The position numbers and the translations under genes were made by a program. From NCBI RefSeq assembly GCF_017743935.1, contig NZ_JAGHRE010000014.1, positions 1 to 64,000 of the forward strand: a stretch of DNA of 64,000 nucleotides, written 5' to 3'. The DNA is from Tropicibacter sp. R16_0 (lineage in GTDB: Bacteria > Pseudomonadota > Alphaproteobacteria > Rhodobacterales > Rhodobacteraceae). A model generated the notes under the pieces. The model was not told the origin of the DNA, searched no databases, and was given only the letters and a program-made list of their open reading frames with translations. Of the stretch, positions 33,754 through 42,634 are shown piece by piece. Each line of letters begins with the position of its first letter. Position 1 is the first letter of the stretch.

Positions 33754-36003
33754 ATGCTGGATAGTACACACCCAACAGGCACCACCGCGGACGTGATTTC
33801 GGTCCTGCGCCTGACACCGCTCAACGCCTCCACACGCATGATCACAATCAACTCGGTGCGCTCGCTTCGAGAGGTCCTGTCAGACGGAGCCGATATCTCG
33901 GCCGATACGTTCTTTGCTGCGGCGGAAACCGCTACGCCGGAACTGCGCGCGCAGATTGGCGATCGTCACAGTCAAATCCTCAGCGATGTGAAGCGCGCCA
34001 AACGGGCCTGGGCAGACCCGTTCCGCCGGGATCTGGTTCTGCGGCTGCGGGGGCGCCTGCCGACCTTGCAGGATGCCATCGACGCCGTGGATGCAGGCGG
34101 TTCTCCCAAACAGGCCAAGCGCACGGTTCAGTCTCTCCAGAAACTGGCGGCGTCCCAAGCAACTTTACCTGCCAATATTGTGGCGACGGCAATTGTCGTG
34201 GAGCCGCTGCTACGCAGACTGACGCCGGAAGATCTCGACGTCCACACGCCCAAATCCCTCAGCAACAAGCTGGCGCAAATCCGCGCTGCGGTGAGGCTTG
34301 TGGATCCCAATGCGATCTCGGGCAGGGCTGCGGATATCAAGACCCTGCCACAAAGCTGGCGGGATCTCCTGGACATGCTTACCGGCAGGCTCTCGGACTC
34401 AGACACAGCAGTATGCGCCGCCTTTCGTCGGCTGGCGGTGCGGGCAGACCGGGACGGTCTGTTGCCCGGAGATGTGCATGACGCGTTTTTGAGGAATTTC
34501 GTAGAGCATGAGCTGGCGACCAAATCTGATAGCCACAAAGACAAACTGCGCCGCGCGGGACGTATCTGGAACGAAGTGATTGCCGGGGCAGGTCTGCCCG
34601 CCGCACAGTTTGAAAATGCCGTTCGGCAAGACCGGTTGCCGGATGTGTCCTGGCAATCCGTTCCGGAACCGATCCGTGCCCGTGTTGACATGCTGATGCA
34701 TCGGATGGTGGCCCCGCAAGGCGATGAGGACTGGTCCTCCTTCATCGAAGAGGATGATGACGACCTCGGTCTGGGAGACCTGGTTGACGATACCGATGCT
34801 TCAGGAGCAGCCATCCCGCGTGAGCTGGGCACGCAGGGTAATCTGCGTGACGCAGTCAAAAGGGTATGGCATGCGGCCGAGACCAGTTCAAAGGTACCCC
34901 GGAAACCCGAGCGGCTCGAAGATCTGTTTCGCCAGGATAGTCTCGTAGCAACCGTGTCGGCCATTCGTGAAAAGCGGCGGGTGAAGGTTGAAGCCCGGGG
35001 AGAAACCTGGGATGCGCACAAGAAAGGGCGCTATGAATGCTCTTTGGTGCAGGCCCTCTATTCCGTAGGCAAATCCTGTGAGCTGCCGGAGGAAGTTCTC
35101 GAACCGGTTCGGAAACTAACACTCAAGCTGGACCCAAGCGTGGTCGGCACCAAGCTGAAACCCGATGGCACTTTGGCTTATGTGTATGAAGATCGGAAGA
35201 TCGGCAAACACCATGAAGGTATGCTGCGCCAGTTCAACGAGGACACGGCCCTGAAACGGTGGTTCCAGGCTCCAGGAACCCTGTGGAGGGAAGCCGAGAA
35301 ATGGGTGAAGCAAGGCAAGCATAGGCCGACATTGGCCCAGGCTTCTCTGGCGCGCTCGGCGCTGATTGCCCAATTGGCCCAACGCGTGACGCCGATGCGC
35401 CGGACCAATTTTGCGCGGTTGCGGGCCTTTGGCGATGAAGCTCATTTCAACGTGCCGATCGGGGCAGGGGAGGGGACTCTGATCCTGCCCGGCGCCGAGC
35501 TGAAAAACCTGCGCTCTATCCATGTGACGATTGACCAAGAAACGGTCCGAATGCTGAAACGCTTCATCGAGATTTATCGCCCGCTGTTCGTCGAGCGCGC
35601 GAAAGCGGATCCGGAAAACCCGCATCTCTTTCCTGGGATCGGAAGCGAGCGTAAGGAGCGAGGCAAGACTGGAGGCTATACCAAAGGCTTCGGTTACATG
35701 ACGAAGACCAAGCTCAGCCAGCGGTTCCGGCAGCATCTGTGGAAACACTGCATGCTGCGCATGGATATGCAGGTGATGCGCCATATCGCCGGCAAAGTCA
35801 TTCTGGACATGGATCCGAGTGCGATGGGGCTGGTGCAAGAAGTTCTGGGTCACAAGAGGATCGAAACCACGCAGTCCTATTACGCCCAGGTCAGCAAGAT
35901 CGTTGCGCAGAAGAACTACCTGAAGCTGCTCGATCAGTATTCCCGCCGCGTCATGTCGGACATCCGTTTCAACATCGACCCCGAAAATGAGAAGGAGGGC
36001 TGA
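33754..36003 (+). CDS. Large tyrosine-recombinase-like protein
   Basis: A 749-residue protein whose C-terminal third carries tyrosine recombinase features: a first Arg in VTPMRRTNFARLRAF, a second Arg in MQVMRHIAGK (the usual HxxR histidine is missing), then LGHKRIETTQSYYAQV with the late His and nucleophilic Tyr. The N-terminal 480 residues are not recognised and include an acidic stretch EEDDDDLGLGDLVDDTD (about 330-346). It overlaps in organisation with the next recombinase-like gene, 3 bp apart. Size and layout recall TnpB of Tn554-type or RIT-type multi-recombinase elements. Confidence 0.75.
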   Translation: MLDSTHPTGTTADVISVLRLTPLNASTRMITINSVRSLREVLSDGADISADTFFAAAETATPELRAQIGDRHSQILSDVKRAKRAWADPFRRDLVLRLRGRLPTLQDAIDAVDAGGSPKQAKRTVQSLQKLAASQATLPANIVATAIVVEPLLRRLTPEDLDVHTPKSLSNKLAQIRAAVRLVDPNAISGRAADIKTLPQSWRDLLDMLTGRLSDSDTAVCAAFRRLAVRADRDGLLPGDVHDAFLRNFVEHELATKSDSHKDKLRRAGRIWNEVIAGAGLPAAQFENAVRQDRLPDVSWQSVPEPIRARVDMLMHRMVAPQGDEDWSSFIEEDDDDLGLGDLVDDTDASGAAIPRELGTQGNLRDAVKRVWHAAETSSKVPRKPERLEDLFRQDSLVATVSAIREKRRVKVEARGETWDAHKKGRYECSLVQALYSVGKSCELPEEVLEPVRKLTLKLDPSVVGTKLKPDGTLAYVYEDRKIGKHHEGMLRQFNEDTALKRWFQAPGTLWREAEKWVKQGKHRPTLAQASLARSALIAQLAQRVTPMRRTNFARLRAFGDEAHFNVPIGAGEGTLILPGAELKNLRSIHVTIDQETVRMLKRFIEIYRPLFVERAKADPENPHLFPGIGSERKERGKTGGYTKGFGYMTKTKLSQRFRQHLWKHCMLRMDMQVMRHIAGKVILDMDPSAMGLVQEVLGHKRIETTQSYYAQVSKIVAQKNYLKLLDQYSRRVMSDIRFNIDPENEKEG

Positions 36004-36006
36004 ACG

Positions 36007-37476
36007 ATGCCAAAACACCGTCTATCCTTAGCACCATCAGATTGGCCCGAAGACATTCGGGCCCGGTTCGACACAGCCTTCGCGGAGTCTTCCCAGCACC
36101 AACGCCCCCGCCTCACACAAGGACTGGGGCGCTGGCTGCTGGAAGCCCGGCAGGATGATCTGCCCCCGGAGTTGATTACACCGGCGCTGCTGGAGCGCCG
36201 CCTGGGGCATCTGCGCCCGGAAATGCTGGCCGCCACCCGCCAGGCCCTGCAAGCGGTCTTTCCCGAAGCCAATGTCTTCGAGCGAGACGCCCGTGTGAAG
36301 GTCGAGAGCAAGCGCGCGGCATTGCAACGCGAGATTTCCCGCAATTGGCATCGCTTGCCACCCGCATGGCAGGAGGCCGCGAAACCCAAGCTGTTTTTCT
36401 GCCCCGAGGGTTTGAGTGATGGGCTCCTGGTCGAAGCCTGGACACCAGATACGGTGCAATCACGGTTGCAGACCGCTTGGGCATTCTTCGACTATTGCCG
36501 GGAACAAGGTTTGAAGGGCGATATGACGCCAGTTAACGTCAGGGCTTACCTCAACCAGCGTCAGGAGCTTTTCCGTGCCGGCAAAAAGTCGATCGCGACC
36601 ATCCGGGGAGAACTCCAGCGGCTGAAACTGCTTGGCGTTGCCCTGTTTCCCGACCGCAATTGGAGCTGGTTCGATCCGGTTTTGCGCATTCTGAAGAAAA
36701 AGGCTGCCTTGCAGCCCTCCCGCAATGACGCGCGCATTGTCGATCTCGCCGAGTTGAGATTGGCGGCACTCAGCTGTTCCGAGGTGGCGCTGCGGCGTCG
36801 CGAGGCTGCAAATGGCTACAGAAAACGCGCAAGCGCCAACAAGCTGGCGCGCACAGGGCTGGCGATTTCATTGCTGGTGAATTCACCCATTCGCCGGAAA
36901 TCCCTTGCCACGCTGGATCTGAAGGAGAATTTCGATGCAGGCTTTACCCGGCTTTACCTTTCGGCACACGAGACCAAGGACGGGCAGCGGGATGAACGGC
37001 TGCTGTCACCGGAGGTACAGAAACAGCTGCGTGACTACATCGAACACCATCGTGGCGTGGTCGCGCCGACACGGGAAACCGCGCTGTTTGTCGGCAGCCG
37101 CGGCAAACCCGTGGCGCCAGGCTATCTGAGTCAAACGGTCGGCGATCAATGCGAGAAGCTCTTTGGCAGGCGCGTGACACCACAGGTCATTCGCAACATT
37201 ATCGCTGGTTTCATTGTCTCGCAGGCGCCGGAACAGGCCAGCCTGGCCAGTATCGTGCTGAACCACGCGTCGACCGCAACCACTGAAACGTATCGTGCGA
37301 ATGGCAAGCAGGTCCAGGCCGCAAAGAAACTACGTGCGGCGAATGACCATGGTCGGGCGGAACACGGTGTGGAAACGACAGGCTCAGAGAAGCCCGGGCA
37401 GGGGAGGAGGGGGCGCAGTCGCCCGTCCAGACCGGTGCGGGAGCGCCCACCAAGACGTCGGCGCAGGGCGGCCTAA
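36007..37476 (+). CDS. Second tyrosine-recombinase-like protein
   Basis: A 489-residue protein. SPIRRKSLATLDL supplies the first Arg, LYLSAHETKDGQRDERLL the likely Lys strand, VTPQVIRNIIAGFI the second Arg and LNHASTATTETYRA the late His and Tyr. The C-terminal 45 residues are very Arg/Pro-rich (GRRGRSRPSRPVRERPPRRRRRAA, shown in part) and probably disordered and DNA-binding. The gene begins 3 bp after the previous recombinase-like gene, so both are cotranscribed and may act as a heteromeric recombinase. Confidence 0.75.
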   Translation: MPKHRLSLAPSDWPEDIRARFDTAFAESSQHQRPRLTQGLGRWLLEARQDDLPPELITPALLERRLGHLRPEMLAATRQALQAVFPEANVFERDARVKVESKRAALQREISRNWHRLPPAWQEAAKPKLFFCPEGLSDGLLVEAWTPDTVQSRLQTAWAFFDYCREQGLKGDMTPVNVRAYLNQRQELFRAGKKSIATIRGELQRLKLLGVALFPDRNWSWFDPVLRILKKKAALQPSRNDARIVDLAELRLAALSCSEVALRRREAANGYRKRASANKLARTGLAISLLVNSPIRRKSLATLDLKENFDAGFTRLYLSAHETKDGQRDERLLSPEVQKQLRDYIEHHRGVVAPTRETALFVGSRGKPVAPGYLSQTVGDQCEKLFGRRVTPQVIRNIIAGFIVSQAPEQASLASIVLNHASTATTETYRANGKQVQAAKKLRAANDHGRAEHGVETTGSEKPGQGRRGRSRPSRPVRERPPRRRRRAA

Positions 37477-37653
37477 CCGCAGATGAGAGCGGTGCTCAGA
37501 GGCCAAACAACCAAAAACTGGTGCGCGGTGGTGGTTACAGGTACCGGGGCTCTTGTCGTGAAGCCCGGTCCCTGAAACCAACCACGCAGCACTGAACATC
37601 CACAATACAGAAAGGAGCCATCTTGAAGCCGAGGCATCGCCGCGTGACGCCCC

Positions 37654-37680
37654 CGGTCAGCTTCCTCACAAAGCTGACCG
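37654..37680. repeat. 10-bp stem-loop in the leader of a small gene
   Basis: CGGTCAGCTT (37654-37663) pairs perfectly with AAGCTGACCG (37671-37680) around a 7-nt loop, about 50 bp before the start of the small protein at 37729. AAAGGAG at 37613-37619 before an in-frame TTG hints at a short leader peptide upstream, which is not proven. Confidence 0.45.
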
Positions 37681-37728
37681 TCTTGAAGAAAGCCGCAATC
37701 CCGCGTGCTCAAAAACCGGGAGACCACA

Positions 37729-38115
37729 ATGTCAAATCTCGACCCCCTCGAAGACCTCATCTACGATACGCTGCGCCAAGGGCGCATATTCGCGGAAGCC
37801 TGGGAAGAAGCCGCGCTCGACACATCCGGCAGCCTGCGCAGGCTCTGGCCCGCTACGATTACGCGGCTGAAAGAGGGCGACTGCCTGGAAGACCAGGATA
37901 CGGATGTGCTCAAATGCATGGCAGAAATCATTCTCGAAGCTCGTGCCAACATCAAATCCAAGCTCGGCGAGCAGGGGCGCAATGACCGCGACTATCTCTG
38001 CGCCCGCAAGATCGAGCTCGACCTGCTTATGGTGTATTTTGGGTCATTCTGGAAACGCAGGCAGATGGTGTTCGATCGTCAGAAGACCGAGGAGCTCTAT
38101 GGCAGGCAGTTCTGA
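37729..38115 (+). CDS. Small protein of the recombinase cluster, unknown function
   Basis: A 128-residue acidic, mainly helical-looking protein (DPLEDLIYDTLRQGRIFAEAWEEAALD at the N terminus, NDRDYLCARKIELDLLMVYFG near 85-105). GGGAG precedes the ATG at 37729. It follows the two recombinase-like genes on the same strand after a 250-bp leader. Tn554-type elements also end with a small accessory protein (TnpC), but no sequence similarity can be claimed. Confidence 0.55.
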   Translation: MSNLDPLEDLIYDTLRQGRIFAEAWEEAALDTSGSLRRLWPATITRLKEGDCLEDQDTDVLKCMAEIILEARANIKSKLGEQGRNDRDYLCARKIELDLLMVYFGSFWKRRQMVFDRQKTEELYGRQF

Positions 38116-38731
38116 ATGGCCTGCTAAGAACTTCAAATCCGAACTGCTGCTCTCCTCGTTCTAAGAAAGGGAGGGGAGACAGCCGTTCTGGTTAAGGTGC
38201 GAGCGAGGAAATGGAGTGAACGGCCCAAAGGCGAAATCAAACCCGATGCTTGGATGCTGCGGTGCGGCCCGTCAGATGAGACTTTCGCTGCATACGCAAA
38301 ATTCAACGCTGGTTGAACTCACAGATCGCTGGATTTTTCGGTCATCCGGGTGTCCGGCTTTGCCGACGTAGCATATGTTCGCAGAGTGTTCGGCGGTTAC
38401 ATGTTGGTCTATTCGATCGCTCGACATATGGAGCCGGAATGGCTCGACGAAACCCTCATTCCTGACGCTGCTGGTCTACATCCGAAGAAAATGGATTGGG
38501 GGTACGTTGGAACGTTTCTGATTGCTGCCTAAGTTGCGCTGACAGTGTTGTCGAAACCACTGTTTAGTTTTTGGAACTTGGGCTTTGCACCTGATTGGGC
38601 CAATCGCGCTATGAGCACGGTCGCTTCGCCACACACCCCTAGCAATCTGGCAGTTCGCGAAAATAAGGCCACGGACTCAACAATAGAACGAACAAGTTGC
38701 TAGTATGAACCGATAACAAGAGGATATTGGC
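38116..38731. other. Interval with no convincing gene
   Basis: About 600 bp. A 60-codon open frame beginning GTG at 38350 (FADVAYVRRVFGGYMLVYSIARH...) has no clear ribosome site and no recognised family; it may be a remnant. No repeats or RNA gene were seen. Confidence 0.4.
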
Positions 38732-38761
38732 CTGAAAAAGAATATTCCAAACGCCAAACTT

Positions 38762-39742
38762 TTGGCAGACCGCGTCGTCCCTGTGCTGAAAGGACTAATG
38801 CGCCTCGTGCTCGCGATTGTTGCGATCGGGCTGATGACCATCAGTGCAAAGCAGGTTTACGAGCTTTGGCCTGCTGAGAAGTGGAAACTGTCGCTAAGCG
38901 ACAGTTCCGAAACGCTGCTCATCAAACCTGGCGAAACACTGACGTCGATGGATCCAAGAATGCGCGAAGAAGAACAGCCCCGTCATTATATCAAAGTGCA
39001 TACACATTTTGAGAACATCGATTTCGACAATGAAGAAGTCACGTTCTCTCTGGAAGCCAGCATCGAAACTACTTGGATCGGCTGGATCACCAACGACTAT
39101 CCAGACGCAGAACTATGGTTTCGGCTCTTTCGCATGGTGCCTGAAGGTGTAGACATGACGAAGAAGATAGCAGGGAATTACGAAGATGATGCTGCGGATT
39201 TGGTTTGGGACCTAGGGACCTATACTCAGAAGTTCGACACGAATGCGTCCTCCTTTCCGCTAGATGAGATCTTTCAGGTCGCGCAATACAGCATGGTCGT
39301 CATGAGTTCTCCTGATCGTGGTCTGCCGGAGGACGCAAGGGCTGTTTACACGTCTTGGACCTACAGTACCGCGCCAAGGACCATTGGTTGGAGGCTTGAG
39401 GTTGAAGCTATTCCAAATCCGCGCCATGAGTCCCGACACAGCGCAAACCTGTCTTTTAGGCGGGATGCAAATACGATCACGCAAGCGGGTATCTATTTGG
39501 CAGCCTTGTTTTGTGTCGTTTTGTCCGTCGCGTTTTTTAGCGTAACACATGCGCGGAAAGATGGGGCGCATCTCGAAGAGGTTGGTGGCGTCGTCGCGTT
39601 GGCGCTTGCCATTCCCGCGATCCGATCTTTGCTTCCTGCACCCGGTTTCGGCATTTCAACATTGATGGATGCCGGTTTTTTGTTTCTGTTTTCCATTCTC
39701 ATCGCAGCGATCTTGCTGCGTATCGCGATCCAGATCAGATAA
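38762..39742 (+). CDS. Membrane protein with periplasmic domain, DUF4436-like architecture
   Basis: About 326 residues: one N-terminal membrane segment (LMRLVLAIVAIGLMTISA), a periplasmic beta-rich domain of about 200 residues with many aromatic residues, and three C-terminal hydrophobic segments (GIYLAALFCVVLSVAFFSV, VALALAIPAIRSLLPAP, FLFLFSILIAAILLRIAI). This layout resembles DUF4436 proteins. The start is unsure: TTG at 38762 lacks a ribosome site, while an in-frame CTG at 38732 follows AGAGGA. It is a lone gene, convergent with the nuclease ORF. Confidence 0.6.
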   Translation: MADRVVPVLKGLMRLVLAIVAIGLMTISAKQVYELWPAEKWKLSLSDSSETLLIKPGETLTSMDPRMREEEQPRHYIKVHTHFENIDFDNEEVTFSLEASIETTWIGWITNDYPDAELWFRLFRMVPEGVDMTKKIAGNYEDDAADLVWDLGTYTQKFDTNASSFPLDEIFQVAQYSMVVMSSPDRGLPEDARAVYTSWTYSTAPRTIGWRLEVEAIPNPRHESRHSANLSFRRDANTITQAGIYLAALFCVVLSVAFFSVTHARKDGAHLEEVGGVVALALAIPAIRSLLPAPGFGISTLMDAGFLFLFSILIAAILLRIAIQIR

Positions 39743-39923
39743 GATAACGATGTCATCAGAGCAACGGCTGAGACCGGCGTGATCTAAGCAAGGTAGGCCG
39801 GCAAAGCGCCTCAAGTAAGCAAAGGCGCGGCCCTCTGCCCTATCAAGTGTTGGCCCGGAATAGTCTGGTAGGAAAAAGCACGACCGACTGCGCGAGGTTT
39901 AGATTTGGAGTTGGCACATATGA

Positions 39924-41309
39924 TCAAAGCGGCGGCAGCTTCAAGCGGTCCCTGTATACTCCGATGCGTTTGCGTGCACGTTCCACGACGTCCCCGTAGA
40001 AAAGAAGTTCCGAGTAAAGCTGGCCAAGTGTAGCCTGGCTTTTCGGCTCCTTCACATCGTCAGTGCTGAAGAAGCCGTTTTCGCCGGGCAAACGATTGTA
40101 GCCACGCAGGCGGATTGTATTGATGGTATCCCCTATTAGGTATCCGTAGAACTTCTTCAGCCTTCCGTTGGACTTCGCGGCCAAGAGTGTAGCGTATTCC
40201 ATCAGGTCATTGTCGTGCTCGTCGAGACTGACCCCGGGCGCCTTGAACTCAACGATCACCACGGAGCCTTCTTCGTGAAACAGCGCTATGTCCGGACGGC
40301 AGCCCCCGTTCTCGTCACCTATCCGAGTTAGCAACTCGCCAACGGCCTCATCGACGTCGGCTTCGAAGAGGTTCTGGCCGTTGTCCCATTTGATCTGGTT
40401 CAGCGGCATATCAGAGGCGATGTAGTTGTAGTAGTGATACTCCTCGCTTAGTAGCCAAACATCATGGTCTGAGACCTCCTCACTGTCCTTTCGCATCGGG
40501 AAGAAGATACTGTGGATCAGAGCCTCGTTCTTGCGGCGCTGCCCGTCAGGAAGTTCGGTCTGGACGTTGAGCCCTTCATTCACGGCTAGGTCCAGTACGT
40601 CGATCAATGCTGACCTGCGAACGACCAGCTGCGACAGGTTGGCCATGTCTATCGTCTTGAGCGAGGAGGCGTATTCCCACGAAAGGTCGTCGATCTTGCG
40701 CCGGAAGTCATCACTGTCCGGAGCAAGCTCTTTGATCGCTTCCTTCATAGCTGAAAGGCTAGACGTCTCGTTGACCACCTGCTCTTGAAGGTTCGTCAAG
40801 ACACGCTTCGCGACCTCGTTCGGGGTGTCTCCGAATTTCACACGCGTATTCGAGTACGAGAGCATCTCTTCAGAAACGCCGAAGTCCTGAGCCACGTCAT
40901 TTACGATCGTATCCCTGGACCAATCAGGTGGAGTTATGAGCTCCTGCACCTTGTCGTCGAGAACCGAGAATATGTCCTCAAAGGTGACCTGCATCCCTCC
41001 GAAAAGATCGGCTGAGCCGTCGTCCAATGGGATCTTGTCGAACCCATCGCGTTGTTCGTTTACACCATCATCCAACAAGGGGCCCTCGACCAAGACGATG
41101 TGGTAGTGACCGTCAATCGCGTTGTTTTCGAGCGTCTTGGTTTTGAGGTAACGACCGGTGATGAGTTCAGCGATCGACGCTTTGGCGCACAAACCTATGA
41201 TGTTGCGCGGCAAAGGGTACTGTGTTTCGTCCAGCTTGTAGTGCGTTATGGTGAAGTCGGCCGATACCTTGTCCTCACCTTCAACGTGTTCGACGGTAAT
41301 TGGCGTCAC
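39924..41309 (-). CDS. C-terminal part of GHKL-ATPase protein with PD-(D/E)XK nuclease domain
   Basis: A 461-codon frame. Residues 1-125 (VSADFTITHYKLDETQYPLPRNIIGLCAKAS) look like a transducer/middle domain of a GHKL ATPase, and GCRPDIALFHEEGSVVIVEFKAPG near 337-359 is a PD-(D/E)XK nuclease core with D340, E354 and K356. The frame is the same as that of the upstream ATPase gene: after the ATPase TAG at 41346-41348, twelve sense codons lead straight into this GTG without any other stop. No ribosome site precedes the GTG, so this is probably the distal half of one protein of about 727 codons. Confidence 0.75.
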   Translation of the reverse strand: MTPITVEHVEGEDKVSADFTITHYKLDETQYPLPRNIIGLCAKASIAELITGRYLKTKTLENNAIDGHYHIVLVEGPLLDDGVNEQRDGFDKIPLDDGSADLFGGMQVTFEDIFSVLDDKVQELITPPDWSRDTIVNDVAQDFGVSEEMLSYSNTRVKFGDTPNEVAKRVLTNLQEQVVNETSSLSAMKEAIKELAPDSDDFRRKIDDLSWEYASSLKTIDMANLSQLVVRRSALIDVLDLAVNEGLNVQTELPDGQRRKNEALIHSIFFPMRKDSEEVSDHDVWLLSEEYHYYNYIASDMPLNQIKWDNGQNLFEADVDEAVGELLTRIGDENGGCRPDIALFHEEGSVVIVEFKAPGVSLDEHDNDLMEYATLLAAKSNGRLKKFYGYLIGDTINTIRLRGYNRLPGENGFFSTDDVKEPKSQATLGQLYSELLFYGDVVERARKRIGVYRDRLKLPPL

Positions 41310-41345
41310 GGAAGTGTGCTCAGGGATGTCCGCAGGCGTCAGGGT

Positions 41346-42107
41346 CTATTCAGACTTGGTGCCTCCAAGATCACTGACGAACTTGATCTGGAAGTCGCCG
41401 AGGTCATCCTTGAGACTGACGAACCTCTGCAGTAGGTTGAAGAGAACGTGCTGTCGGATCGCCTCGGCAGTGAACATCCGGTGCACGCTGGACACCGACA
41501 GGATAGTCTCGCGAAGCTTTGGCATCAAGTGAGACAGTTGTATATGGGTCCCGACTTCGCCAGTGTCCCGATCCTCTACCGTGAAGTCGGTCTCTTCGAT
41601 CGTCTTTCGGTCGCGCAGAAAAGGCAGTGAGATGTGCTTGAACCCGTCTCCCTCTCTGCAGATTGATGACAGTGAGACCGCCCTGAAGTGGTGGAAGAAC
41701 TGGACGCGACCGGTTCCCTTGCACTTCCCGATGCCAGGGATGTTGAGGTCGTCCTTGTAGGAGGTGTCCTTAGTCAGGAAGGCCTTGCGCTGCTCTGGCC
41801 CAAGACCGCAGCCGTTGTCCTCGCAGGTGATCTCGAGGTCGTACTCCTCACCCAGCAAGTCGGCTTTCGTAGCTTTCACCTGGAGGGTTACTTGCAGAGC
41901 GACCGCGTTGGCCTCATCCCTCTTTCGGATAAGGAACGCATCGATCGAGTTAGCCAGTAGCTCGTCCACGACCACCGATGGGTTCTTACTGATGCGCGTG
42001 TTCTTCAGGCTACCTCGGATATCGAGCGTCACTGTCGGTCCCCCACCATCTAACGATTTGTTTTTCCCACTTATCCTAGCGCGCGCTTTCCATGTCAATT
42101 TTCGCAT
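41346..42107 (-). CDS. GHKL (Hsp90/MutL/MORC-type) ATPase domain protein, ends at in-frame TAG
   Basis: A 253-residue ATPase domain with all GHKL motifs: N-box VVDELLANSIDAF (E49, N53), DNGCGLG at 97-103, and lid/G2 GIGKCKGTGRVQFFHHF at 125-141. It ends at a TAG directly followed, in frame, by the transducer and nuclease part. Bacterial GHKL ATPases joined to nucleases (MORC-like) occur in restriction and phage-defence contexts. The intact protein would be a GHKL ATPase-nuclease fusion; the TAG may be a mutation or a regulated stop. Confidence 0.85.
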   Translation of the reverse strand: MRKLTWKARARISGKNKSLDGGGPTVTLDIRGSLKNTRISKNPSVVVDELLANSIDAFLIRKRDEANAVALQVTLQVKATKADLLGEEYDLEITCEDNGCGLGPEQRKAFLTKDTSYKDDLNIPGIGKCKGTGRVQFFHHFRAVSLSSICREGDGFKHISLPFLRDRKTIEETDFTVEDRDTGEVGTHIQLSHLMPKLRETILSVSSVHRMFTAEAIRQHVLFNLLQRFVSLKDDLGDFQIKFVSDLGGTKSE

Positions 42108-42634
42108 GCTTGAGTCTTTGGGGCTCCGTGAAGAGGTACCCCGAGTTCATCGCACTGCCGGAACGGTATTTTTCCGCTGTACTGTGTCTATGCTGTTCGT
42201 GGACAATCGACCTGATTGCTGCAAGTCCATAGGCTCGTACCGACAACGACACAGACGTGTTGCAGGTACGAGAGGCCTTCCAGCATTTTGAGATGCCTAA
42301 TGGCTGCTTACGCAGGCCTGTCGCGGCGCGCCACCGACCAAGCAAAGATCGGGTGAGAAGTTAATTGCGTTCCGACTACCAGTGCAGCGGGCCCAAGTCG
42401 AACGGCAGCTTTTTTAAGTATTCTTGTTGATGATGCACTTGCAGCTAGTGACGGCTTTCCGCCCAGTTCGCAGTTTCCAACAACACTATTTCAGTCAATT
42501 TGCACGTTTCCTCTTTTCAAATCAGGAGACGTTTCGTACGAAGATCAGAGCACACCGGTGGGTTGTGTGGACTACCTATAGTCATGAAATATTGAAGAAA
42601 AATACTTCGCCTTCTGGGATCCCCCTGGGCGAGA
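42108..42634. other. Divergent intergenic region, no gene seen
   Basis: About 530 bp between the GHKL gene and the divergent helicase-like gene. Short open frames here lack ribosome sites. A small AT-rich stretch near 42400-42430 and 42590-42610 could hold promoters. No repeat was recognised. Confidence 0.4.

Noticed and set aside
35116-36018. A 300-codon minus-strand open frame over the recombinase gene
   Set aside because: It is antisense to the C-terminal recombinase domain and lacks start signals.
33754-37476. Direct identification as Tn554 or a RIT element
   Set aside because: The order and sizes differ (749 and 489 residues, excisionase-like gene first), and similarity beyond the recombinase residues cannot be seen.
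38350-38532. A 60-codon GTG-start open frame
   Set aside because: No ribosome site, no recognised domain, and not linked to neighbours. Kept only as a note on the interval.
41346-41348. TAG as a pyrrolysine codon in the GHKL protein
   Set aside because: Nothing suggests pyrrolysine machinery here, and the context is not a methyltransferase. A mutation or readthrough is simpler.
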